From Dirofilaria immitis (Eukaryota; Nematoda; Chromadorea; Rhabditida; Onchocercidae), in assembly GCA_024305405.1 (NCBI GenBank), contig JAKNDB010000105.1:1302001-1366000 (forward strand): a stretch of 64,000 bases of DNA, read 5' to 3'. How positions within the stretch are numbered: the first letter of the stretch is position 1; each line of letters begins with the position of its first letter. A program made the translations under genes and the position numbers. This document shows positions 1 through 11,792 of the stretch, piece by piece. The notes under the pieces are model-generated. The model did not search any database. It worked only from the letters and a program-made list of their open reading frames with translations, and had not been told where the DNA came from.

Positions 1-3000
1 CTGCGAATTCAATTATCACATCTTGACATTTCAAATAAAATTCAATTCTTGAATTTATATCTTTCTTCAGCGGATATTTCTTTACATTACAATTCTCATA
101 GACAATAATTACAAAGAGTTACACAGAAATTTTATCCTGTCGTAGCAATTTGTTACTGAATTCGCACAAAATTTCAAGAAAGCTTAAATTTGCATGCTGA
201 TTATTACGATTTATGATCTCCTCGCTTTTCAGAGCAAAAACAATACCATCCCTGAAATAGTCTTAAACTTACGGATTAAACTAATGATTTACTACTATTG
301 TGAAATTCAAAAGTGAATAAGTATCATTTAAATATCCCACTTATGAATAATGGCTAAAGCTTCGCGGCTTTTAATTGGATCAGAACCAAACAGATTAGCA
401 AAACGTTTTGCCAAATCACGGACTGAAACAAAATCATCCGAATTTGGATCGATACAGTTCCCTTCGGAAGAACGCTAAAAAGAAAGATTCAAACAAAATA
501 TTAAAAAAAAACCATCACATCATTTAAAGCTTGAAAAAAGAAACATCCAAAAAGATCTTGAAGAACAGTGATGCAAAAACCAGTAAATATATTTAAATTA
601 ACAGTTTCATACTTTGATTTCCTCGTAATGATGGCAAAGCGCGGTTGCTACAGCTCTTGCACAACTCAACCGATCCATGTCGCGACATTTTGTAAGTAAA
701 GTTTTCAAAATATCTCCAAAGTCAGTGTAGAACTGTAAACAAGCGTAAGTTTGTGCATAAAGCCAACAAAGAGATTTAGACTAAAAAAATTTAATAAATA
801 AATACCTTCGTATAGAATTGTAATACTATGCAGGCTTCATAAATGGGAAGGATACCATGCAATATCAACTTGCAAAATTGAACTAATATTTTGCGTCGTT
901 TATGCATCAATTCCACTTGTGTCTGCTGATCCAAAGATCTTTCTATATTAACGCTTTATCAGCAAATTTAATTCCAAAATATCAAATCAATCTTTTCATA
1001 GTATCGGAAGTAGAACTTCGACAAATTTCTTCGAACATTTCACAACTAAATTTTTACCTATATGTTCTCATTTTTCAATACATAATATTTAAACGAAATA
1101 AAATTTTTTCCTTCGAACACTTATTACACTATGAAAATGAGTGTTCGACTGTTAAATATGATCAAAATATTTTACCTGCATCGTTTTCTTCTACAAAAAC
1201 ATTATCTTCCACAAACATTGAAAGCGCTCGTGTAATATCTTTGTTCAATTCAATCGATAAACTTTTGTCTGGTAGTCCATTGAACATCATTAAAGCATCG
1301 ACAAAACACAAGAAGGCCTTTAACTTATGAGAGATCAAACAGTTAACATTTACTTAATGTACTGATAAAACAAGGATATAAAAGCGTAAAATGTAAACGA
1401 AAAGAATAAAATTATTTTTCTGACATTTTCAACACCCGATGCACCACCCATCATTATTGATGTAACTAGCGCAGTGAATTGATCCCTATGTTTTCGCAGT
1501 TTCTTAATTGCCTCCTGAAAATAAAACTTAAACATATTTGCTGTTTCGTCCGTTGCACATTTTCTAGGTGTAAGTTATCTTATATAAAACTGCTCATCCA
1601 AAGATCTTTCTATATTACGCTATCATCAATAAATTTAATTCCAAAAATATCTTTTTCAGTATCATACTCCAATGGTTTATATTCCAGTTATAAATAATAA
1701 GGCAAATCATCGGATGAATTATAGCATAAAAATGAATAAAAACCTAGCGTATCCAATAATATCAGCTGCAAAATACTGAGCTGAACTTATTATGTAGAGA
1801 TTTAAATACATAAGTCACGACGACGGTAAAATTTATATATTCCTAACATTACTACAACAATCAAAGTTAAGTAAAAAGAATCTGAAGAAAAAGAATCGAA
1901 TCACTAACCGCTTTATTTGTTTCCTGCTCAGTAACCAAACGATTTATGTCCCAAGTTAAAATGGCAAATAATAGAACAACGGCTTTTTCGCCAACATCTC
2001 GTGAGACTTGTTTATCGTCTGCATTTGTCAGAACACTGAGTGCAGCATCCCACAGCTGCCACTTTTTAAATCTTCAAACCTGAAAAAAAAATGGATTTCT
2101 TTGTAAAGCTAAAATTCTTCTTTAATAAATAGAAAAAATTTGCAAAGATATAGGAACCATACATTGCAAAAGCTGTGATTTTACGAAAAGCTGCAAGCAT
2201 TGCGGCATCGTCTTCTTCATCTATCGTTTGTTCTCGATGGAAATGTTGTATAGAATGTCGTAGTTGTAAAGCTAAACCATCCAACATTTTTAGATGGTGC
2301 GTTTCTGTGTGCTGTGCCACCTGCAATTATCCCTAACTCAAGTTAACTCGAATAAAATGCAACCGAAAAAGAATGCAAGAGAAAGCAAAACATATAGGTT
2401 TTTACAGTCACTTCAAAAATATTTTGCCTGGAACAGTTATAATTACAATTATTCTCAGCAAAATGATAAACTCTTTAAATTTCAAAATATAATAAAAAGC
2501 GATAGAAAGCAGCACGCTATCAGCCATAATTTGTGATTCACCAGAGATATAGAAATAATCACATCAATGACACCAAAATATTCAGATACTGTCTCATCTC
2601 AATCGATATAAACTAGAACATCGCTTGCAAAAAAGACTTACAGCGACATTGGTTGTGAAATAAGTCATCACTTCTGCAACGCACTGAAGAATTTCATCAT
2701 CTGCATGTTTTTCAACGATGCTTTCCAAAATGCTCATCAACTCATCCAGATGCTAAAAGAAGAGCCGAAAACTAAAATAACAGCTTCATATTTTAAATCA
2801 AAGAATTCAGAAAAAACGCTTACCTTTTCCAATCTACTAGCCATGTACATATCAAGTTGAAAATAGAGTGGTACAGTAATGAGATTTGCTACCTTATCTC
2901 GATCAGCTATAAACTGAAAAAGATATCAGATAACCAAACATACTACAAGCAAAATAAAGCCAATATCAAAACTTGAAAAAACATGCTATAGATTCCGAAA

Positions 3001-6000
3001 ATAAATCATAAATATAAGAAACATGGACTAAGAGGAACATCCTACGAATATATTGATCAGTGAGATTTATGATAAATGTATACAAACACTTACACGTTGA
3101 AGAAGTTGTGGCAATTGGGGAATCAGTATTTCTGAAAGTCGAGCTTTGTCCTCCTGCAGCAAGCGAACATCTTTATTGAGAATCGATCCCTTCCTAGATA
3201 TATGAGCTCGCCCAACTGGATTTTCACCAGAAGCTGCTTGTTTTACAGAACACACCAACACTTCAATTAGTTCACTTTCGAAACCTTCGGCTAAATTTAA
3301 CTTTTCATTCTTCAAAACACATAAACTTTCTTATGAAATGCTGCATAAAATTCCAATCCCTCTGCAAGTCTCTAACTTCACAAATATTTCGATCTTTCTT
3401 TTTACTTTTTAGAAAAATAACTATAAAATATGAATCTAAAAACCGTTTTCCAAACAACTGAGATGATATCTTCTATGGTCAAAAAAAATTATTACCAACC
3501 TTCTCCCGAAAGCAACAAATCTGCCATTGTTTTCCAATCCTTGATCATTGGATTAGTATCAATGAGAGCATCAACAAGGTAAGCAGCATGGTCATGGCAC
3601 TAGAATGAACATCATGCGCAAGTGAATAATTCTAAGCATTATACAAAAAAAGAAAAAAAACAAAAGAAAAAAACAACGCAAAACAAAGATTCTCACATCG
3701 CCTTCCACAAAAACTGGACCAGATCAATAATTAACCGCTTTGCGTTGTCATTGACATGGTTTTTTCTGGTGCAAGTATTTGTAAATTTTGAAATACCTGG
3801 AATTACCTAAGAAATATTATACATTAAGTATGCTGGACGAAAAGAAATTGCATTATATCAAATTTTATGATCCCGAAGTACTGATGGTCATGAAGTACTC
3901 TTTATTCTCGTTTTTAACTTTTCTAGGTATTTTATTTTTCTAGATAAAAGCTATAGAAACAATCGAGAAAAAGAAAAAATTCCTTATCAAAGATTTCAAA
4001 CTTTTCAAACTTACTTTTGTATTTAAAAACTCTCCAGCAGCTTGAGCCAGACCACGGTGATTGCAGTACACCATCTCATAAATAGGTACACAGTCTTTTA
4101 GTGTTAAAGCCGATGGGTAGATACGATAGATTTCTGTAAGTAATTGACACGCACGTACTGCAACATCACTATCCTTATCCATGACCATAGCAACTAGACG
4201 ATCCTTGAATTTATTCGTAAACAATTCCAACTTTTGCGCCATGTGCGGTTGGCCATACAACGGAAGAAGTGCCGAAATGCACTTCAAACGTACATCACTT
4301 ACCTAAATAAGAAGATTATAAGAAAAAGAAAATATACTCACAGAATTTTATTTCAAAATTCTAACCTTATCATACAAAGACCAGCCAATATATTTAAGAT
4401 ACGAATCTTCAAGAAAATGATCTGGATAGATCGACATCCACTGACCAAGTTCATTAATGCAAATACTTCGGATATCTGGTACAATATCACTAAAACATTC
4501 GCTAACTTGTAAAAACAAGAAAGTTTGATCCCTGTTTTTAAGAAAGGAAATAAATATAAAACAACACCTTACTCAAAACTTCAACAAATTTTATTTTAAA
4601 ACCGAAAATTCAAAGATGATTTTAAACTACTACTAAATAAGCAATATGTTAAAACTTTATAAAACCTAGTAAGCAAGTAAATTTTCCCACCGATAGCGAT
4701 GTACAAAGACACTTTTGAAAATATAAGTTAGCATCTGTCTGATATCCTCAGTTTTATCATCGATCTACAAAAATAAGAAGAGAAATTGATTTTCAGATTA
4801 GAAATAAAAGAGAATCATCGACATCTCGGTCACAAAGTGGATCGCTGTCAAGATGAATGTTGCAATAAATAAACAGCTAAACCAAAAATTCTGAGGACGA
4901 AAATTACTTTTGGGGAAAGGTACGTACTGAAAACACATAAAATACGTAATTGAATAAAAGTTCTCTATTTTTAAAAAGATTTTGAAATTAAAAATTAATA
5001 AGAAACTAACTTCGGCTTTTTTATTGATTAATATATCAAGACGGCTATTCGGTCCTTCAGCTCTTAATTTTGCTTTTTCAGTTTCAACCTGAAAAATAAA
5101 AGCAATAAAAAGAGTAAAAATGAAAAAACGGAATTGGAAATTGATTTAAAAGCGCACCTGTTTTATATTCTTCGCTTTAAGATCTACCAACTCCAAAGCG
5201 ACATCCACAAGTGCCGATGATAATTTCATAGCTGAAATATCACACCAATTAATATAGAGATTATAATCGTCTGAAAATAATTTCGTAGAATACGACTATA
5301 GTTATTCAAGCTTAAGCTGTAATAAAACAAAACAGAAAGATCGTTAGCATTAACAAATCTATAACAATTTTATTTAATGAAAAAATGAGCATTCTCCTAT
5401 AAGTTGAAGTTTAAGTTAAATATTTCTTGGAAGAAGCTTTCTAATGCAAACCTATGAATGTAGATGTATGTCGAAATGCGCGCACCTGACTATCAGCTAG
5501 ACCAGTGAGCAATTGAATAACTCCATCCATTAAACGTTGATCAAACACATAACTTGATTTGCATTTATTTACCAAAAGCTATAAATTCAAATCCATTAAC
5601 AGATATGCAGTAATGCTTCATATAAGAAATTACGTATTTGCTTGATAGGTAAAGCTTATACTGATATTTTCTACAAAAAGCTATTTGAATGTAAATCTAT
5701 GAATGTTTTTGTATGTCAAAATGTACACAACTGGTTATCAATTTAGACTTCTGAGTGACTGGATATAATGATTTTTCTATTAGAACTTCAAGACTGTGAA
5801 TAAAAATTTCAGTGAACTGAATGACGTTTAAAGAAAGCCACCAAAATAAAATCAGCAAGCGTTTGTTTGAATCTCTTCCACAAAGGTCCTGGCATAATCA
5901 AAGGGTAATCACCAGTGTCTTCATCAAATTGATCAGTCATCTGGCGAATTATTTCACTACAATTAAAAATTTTGTTTTAAAATGCAAAAAAATTTCGACC

Positions 6001-7417
6001 AGTCACGAATAATGGTTCATATCTATTGAAATATGCGAAAAGTACAACAATATGTAGACTAAGATACAACTTATTTATTTAAATTACAGGAAAAAACATG
6101 AGAAATCACCTATATTCCATAGTTTGCAACATGACGGATGAAATAATTCCCTTGCACCCACAGGATGAGATAAAGAACTGTTGTAATTGCACAAGTGCAT
6201 TATCAGGATGCCTTTCATATTCCTCAATCCAGTTATCAATTACTGTCTAAAATTAACCCTCCGTAGTGAAAAGACACTTTAATTTTATTATTTTTGAGTT
6301 CAAGACTTAATTTGCATAAAAATTACATCGTATCCACCAATGCAAAGACGCACTGAAACATTTGCATTCAAAAAATTTTTTTATTCATATGGCAAAAGAT
6401 CTTTTCTTTTTGGTATTCCGCAGTTAATTATTACATACAAAAATAATTATTACATGCAAGTTTTTGCCACTTTTAACCATACTGAGCAAACTGCTTTCAT
6501 CGGCATCTTCCTGCGAATACGTGCTGCTTGCACGACGACCAATACCTCGAATTCGTGTACTGCCTCAGGGACGTCCTCTTCTACTCTAAATATATTAATT
6601 ACGGAGTAAAATTTATTCAATACAAATCTACTATCGGAAAAGTCTGACAACAAAAATCAAAAGAAGGAAAGTCGAACAACGCTTAATGATTCAGCCGATA
6701 CAGCGACACCTTCCTCATAAGATCGACGCTTTCGACCACGCGTATTTAATGTTGGTGTTCGAAATAACGAGTCGGTTGATGATTCCAGATGAAATTCGGA
6801 ATGCTCATCCTCTCTAAAACATTAATTCGTAAAGAAACTTCATCAAATGGCAGTTCTAAAGAATTCTCGCTGAAGGACTGCAAAGGAAGACACGTTTAAT
6901 TGAGTTAAGAGATAAATAATCACTATGAAATCTCATGTACAATAAATGAGAATGTCGTGATACTTTAATTAATTCATGCTTGAAAAACAAAAGTCGATGA
7001 ACTAAAAAAGCACGCAATATGAATAAATCTGCGAAGCATAACTGTTAATTATGACCAGAATCCTAGAATTATGTTAATTCTTTTATATGTCGGATGCTTT
7101 ACCCATATAACGGATTTCTTTTCCGTTACACCTTAGTTCTATTTGCAAAATCCAATTACTGCATCAGCGTTATGAGAACTTCGAAATTATATAACAAGCC
7201 AGTAAAACAATGTCGTTCGGGCGTTATATATTAAACATAATACCATCTGGAGATGACTAAATATAACATAACTATAAACGGAAGAAGCAACTTACGAAGA
7301 GCCATGTGATAAATTCATCAAATTGGAAGTGCTGTCTACACGTCCCGAAAGAGGCGATTCAGCATAGTGCCTTGCGATGCCACGAGTAGTCACACGATAA
7401 GTCTGTTCTTCTTCCAT
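1..7417 (-). CDS. scc-3: Cohesin subunit SA/STAG (SCC3), 24 exons, 3' end outside window
   Basis: HEAT-repeat subunit of nuclear cohesin that binds the RAD21/SCC1 kleisin and is needed for sister-chromatid cohesion. Exons from 5' to 3' on the minus strand: 7296-7417, 6681-6813, 6454-6585, 6110-6246, 5842-5956, 5452-5578, 5158-5231, 5011-5088, 4691-4764, 4366-4501, 4015-4302, 3697-3796, 3500-3599, 3094-3290, 2824-2913, 2642-2752, 2163-2320, 1909-2079, 1425-1514, 1176-1323, 806-942, 613-732, 341-474, 123-251. Conserved STAG blocks can be read, e.g. [78 protein letters not shown] and [11 protein letters not shown]. Exon phases agree throughout once three one-base homopolymer gaps (3760-3765, 3709-3713, 2063-2067) are allowed. 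An in-frame TGA lies at 6565-6567. The ATG at 7417 sits 5 nt after a TTTCAG acceptor (7423-7428), so the first exon shown is either trans-spliced to a leader or has a 5'UTR intron. The STAG identity is very secure; symbol by orthology to C. elegans scc-3. Confidence 0.95.
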
Positions 7418-7440
7418 CCCTGCTGAAATATTTGTCATCC

Positions 7441-7708
7441 ATTACATGACAAATAATTGCTATAATATCCGTTACCGCTCGAAACAAAACTCCTCAAGAA
7501 GCTACTCTTTCATTTCGCAACAAACAACATCTTTCGCTTAATACTCTATACGATTCCTTCCTATCATTGTCATACTTTACAATTACGTAATATTTTCTCA
7601 ACAGGAAGGAAATTAAGAATAAGTTCGGGTGATGGCTGATCCTTCGGAAACAGGAATCCAGAAATGATGTATTACATCAATGATGTTTGTCAATACTAAA
7701 AAGAGAAT
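7441..7708. repeat. Left arm of a large inverted repeat
   Basis: This block reappears reverse-complemented at 8161-8415, at roughly 85-90% identity by eye. Shared runs include TTTCATTTCGCAACAAACAA and GATGTATTACATCAATGA. It starts about 12 bp upstream of the splice acceptor before the STAG start codon, so it is in the promoter/5' region. The two arms differ by small indels: the left arm has an extra CCTTCGGAAAC-like insert near 7636-7648. Confidence 0.9.
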
Positions 7709-8160
7709 CAAAGTTCGACTTCCATGTGTCTAACATCGATGTTTAGAAAAGCGATCCTTTCATCTCTTCTCTCGTCTCGAGAATGTTGTAGTGCCAAAAT
7801 GAATTTGGCATTTGGCATTCCCTTCCAGAAATAAGCGCAAATTAGTAAGAATTTATTCACTTCTCATCCTCACTTTTTTTTAAATGGAAAGGAGGTTAGC
7901 TGTGCCAAAACGTATTAGAAGTAGAAATAGATTCTTCTCTTGTATTTCAGTGTCGGTAACAATATAATATTAAGATTATTGAGATCATTTGAGATAATAT
8001 TGTCAAAGATAAAATCAAGCGCCAAGTACAATCACGTTCGTTTCGTTCTTCTGCCTATATTCTGCATGCATAATTTTATGAATGCCAGCTGAATGGTTGC
8101 CTTTGTCGTGTGAATATTAATAGTGTTCTGCTTTTCTGTGAACTCTGGTTAACAGGTTTT
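7709..8160. other. Spacer between the inverted-repeat arms
   Basis: About 450 bp separates the arms. It is less AT-rich than the surrounding DNA in its first 100 bp. I see no open frame with splice sites and no transposase-like peptide. It could be the loop of a foldback element or simply the old flank between two duplicated segments. Confidence 0.5.
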
Positions 8161-8415
8161 ATTCTCTTTTAGTATTGACGAACGTCATTGATGTAATACA
8201 TCATTTCCGGATTCCTATATCAGCCATCACCCGGACTTATTCCTAATTTCCTTCCTGTTGAGAAAATACTACGTAATTGTAAAGTATGACAATGATAGGA
8301 AGGAATCGTATAGAGTATTAAGCGAGAGATGTTGTTTGTTGCGAAATGAAAGAGTAGCTTCTTGAGGAGTTGTTTCGAGAGGCAACGAACATTATAGCGA
8401 TTGTTTGTCATGTAA
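8161..8415. repeat. Right arm of the inverted repeat
   Basis: Reverse complement of 7441-7708. A 79-codon minus-strand open frame through this arm (8220-8459) exists only because the arm is moderately GC-rich. The left arm does not keep that frame, so I do not treat it as a gene. Confidence 0.9.
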
Positions 8416-10126
8416 AATTTTATTGTTTCCTGAAGAGGTACGCATACCATCCCAAGCAAGAATGCATCACATCAGTCAGAGGCAGTTTTTAGGCTAAAAA
8501 TGATCCGATTATTCGGCCTCTTCAGTGTTGCCATTTATCCCGGTGAATTTGAAAATTCATTTTAAATTTGGAGTTTTTCTTTGTTGCAGTCTCGAAACAG
8601 AAATGCTATTAAACTGGATTATACTAGAATCTGCATATTTGAATTTGAAAGACTATAAATGCACTTGTCATTCCAACTATTGTCTTCTTCTTGACTATTG
8701 CCTAATGTAACCAGTCTTGTCATTATTATTCGTTCTTTACTCTTTTGATCCATATATGAATCCTGGAATTTTTAGATCTAACCATTATTATTTAAAGGGA
8801 AAATCAGAAAAGAAAGAAGCCAGCAATAAGCTCATTAAATGATATTAAACCGGAATTGCTCAAAGTATTATATAATTTGCCACCCTATTTTGAAATTCAA
8901 GTGAATGATACTGAGAAAAAGTGGCATCAAAAGGGAACATGTATGTTTTCTGAAAATTTACAAAATTTTAATACAATTTCGAAATGAATCGAAATTTCAA
9001 CGTTTCAAAAGTCTTAATCGAAATTTTAGAAATCCAAAACTTTGAAAAGCGTCATCTTCGTATATTACAAGATAAGAATATATAGTATCCAGCAGTTAGT
9101 TTTGTTGAATTGTGTTGATCAATTGATTTTATGCAGTTCATTTATGGCTTATCAATTTTTTGGTATTATATATGATTATTGGTAGTGAAGCTGGTCTCCT
9201 GTGCAATATCATCTGTTTTATTTATCCAGCTATTGTTAGCATTCAGGTATACAATCAAATCATGGTCCTCTGTCTTCCTTCCACATACATGATCTATGTA
9301 ACCAACATGCTTAATTTGACCGAACTATCAAAATTTCACACTAACAATAAAAATGCATTCGTCTTTATTTTATATTAAAAAGAATGAAAATTGAAAAAAA
9401 AAGATTCGATTTTCGGTAATGGAAAAGAAGCTAATGGATGAGGCATTTTCATTGTTATTATATTGGATAATATTTGCATCTTTCACATTTACTGATTTAT
9501 ATGCCAAAGGGATAATGAAAATTTTTCCATTGTATTGATTACTAAGGTATTGTGGTTTAATAATCTAATGAATGATGCAGAAATTTTCATAATACTGAAA
9601 AAGTTGTTGAAATCACCAAATTCAAGTACTGCTTGATATGATAGGAATTTATTTTAATGAAAATATATCAGATAATTATGTTTTATAGTGCATTTATTGC
9701 ATGTATTTGTATCTACCTCAAACAAAGGGTATAAACATTATGGAGGAAATGATGCAATCGGCACTGCAAAATTTTGTTAGAAGACAGGCAGGAGAAGTTC
9801 TGTAATGTACAGAGTTACCATGATCATTATTATAGCAATTAACTCTCATCAATACTATCTATTGATATGATTTGATTTGAAGAATAAATAATCTATGATA
9901 TATTGATGAAATTTATCTTGATTATATTTATAATGAATAAGTAATGATGAGTATGAGTCAAAGTTAAATATGATACTATGTAACCGAATTGTGAGTACTA
10001 TCGAAATTGACTGCAATTTTTTGCTTATCATAAAATATATATATTCGCACTGACAAAGTGGTTCACACCATGAATTTCCAGTAAGCTGAAGTAGTATATA
10101 CAACGCTAAATGACGGAAAAGTCTTA
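8416..10126. other. Intergenic, no supported gene
   Basis: AT-rich sequence with stops in all frames at the expected density. A short minus-strand stretch near 10030-10100 reads briefly in a protein-like way, but it has no consistent splice partners. Nothing else is seen. Confidence 0.5.
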
Positions 10127-11547
10127 TTAACTCCAGAATAATTTAGAGATATCATCACGTTTGAAAAGATCGGGTTGACAGAGTTCAAGAAAAATGCCTG
10201 CTTTTCGTAGCAACATTCTGGATTCTACAGCGCGTAATGAATGACTAGAAATGGTAGAAAAGACAGATAGGAGAAAGTCCAATTTAAACAGAAATTCAGC
10301 TTCTCCTTTTATAATTAGAACACAGCCTAAATTTAAAATTCCATATATATAAGTTTGATTGAATTAAGGACAAAATTCTCAATCCGTTTGTTCAATTTAA
10401 ATTTTTATTAAGTCAAAACCTTAAAGCTGTCGTCTCCACCCTATCTTATACAAAAACAACCAGTTTCCTCTCGATTTTGATGGCATCATAAAAATGAAGT
10501 GATTCATTTTGCCATGTTAGAAATGGATATCCCCATTTTACTTTAAAATATTATTTCTTTAATGATACAGTCATACTCTGCCATCTGTTAATTAAGGTTA
10601 CTTAATTTTTGTATTTATTTCCAGATTTAACTTCCTGGTCACTCTATCTTGAAACAATATTGTACTATAACCGTAAAAATGGCATACCGCAATAGGGAAA
10701 TATCAGCTGCATTACTGAGCCATCATATCTTAAACACTTCTTCACACAATATATAGTTAATATCGTACCCTTTCGAAATTATACTTTCATTGTAATGATT
10801 CATAAATCTTTTAAAAGGAAAAATATTTAGACTAGAATGATTCAGAATACTTACTGTCTTGGACTATTTTTGAGAATTGAAAAGAAATTGTTTTAATCAG
10901 TTGTCTGTGCAGTTATCATATCACTGATATGCTAACAGATAGTGGTTTGCCCCAAAAAAGCTTTTCATATTTCAATAAAAACAATTTCAAACTTTCCTTC
11001 TTATGTTTGACATAATTCTGCTGAATACAAAAATCTGTGAACCTGAGGGCCGAAATGACATTTTTCATGGGATAATTCTATTGGGTATCTTGTATGATAA
11101 TGTTTGTGATCCACAAACGTTTTAATAACAAAAAATAAGTAACAATTTGAAAAATTTCTTCTTATGTGCATTGTTAACCTCGTAATATTAGACTCATAAT
11201 TGGCTATAAAATCTATGCCCTGACAGGAGATATATGTTCGAACTATTGAGTCGATATAATACCACTACTAAACAAGATATCCAGTAAGGCTACGACACGA
11301 AAATTCAGAGTTTTGGATATGGATCTTCCTCTAACAGAAAGGAACAGAGCTGCAAAAAGCAAATATGTTCATAGCGGCCAAACGTATGCTTGAAATTTAT
11401 ACGTTGTTGGTTGTCAATAGCATTCGTAGGGTCCTTAACGATTCGCACATTTCGTTTAAATTTTGTTGGAGGAATTGTTCGGGTTGGTGAGTTGAGAGTA
11501 AATGATATTTCATTTCCATAATAAAATGTCTCTTTATTCCTTGACAT
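10127..11547 (-). CDS. Unidentified small gene, tentative exons
   Basis: I do not recognise the product. On the minus strand, an 80-codon open frame (11305-11547, ATG at 11547) begins MSRNKETFYYGNEISFTLNS and contains KFKRNVRIVKDPTN; its composition is protein-like and unlike the AT-rich flank. A second open stretch (10127-10244) follows a TTTCTAG acceptor and reads HSLRAVESRMLLRKAGIFLE, then FKRDDISKLFWS and a stop. Between them, weaker coding-like pieces occur near 11046-11110 (VDHKHYHTRYPIELSHEKC) and 10440-10500. The order and joins of these pieces are inferred; homopolymer gaps like those in the neighbouring genes would hide the true frames. It could be one gene or two fragments. Confidence 0.4.
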
Positions 11548-11792
11548 AATGGTATTTTGTGTTTATTGATTTTGCTTGTCTTTTGAGGATTTATCAATTT
11601 ACATAAAATTTTATTCTCCTAGTTTTTATTTCGTCTTACTCATAATTTTATCGGTATATTAAGTGGCTGCACCGTAACATTATATCAATTTTAGATATGC
11701 CACAAGTATCATTTAGTATAAGGCATCGTCGTGTAAATAAAATATCTATTTATTTTTAATCGCTGACTTCAAGAACGAATAAATCGAGAAGG

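Noticed and set aside
902..1330. 142-codon plus-strand ORF
   Set aside because: It is antisense to two STAG exons (806-942, 1176-1323) and contains the duplicated segment; the composition is not protein-like.
8220..8459. 79-codon minus-strand ORF in the right repeat arm
   Set aside because: The frame is not kept in the left arm copy and no domain is visible; better explained as repeat sequence.
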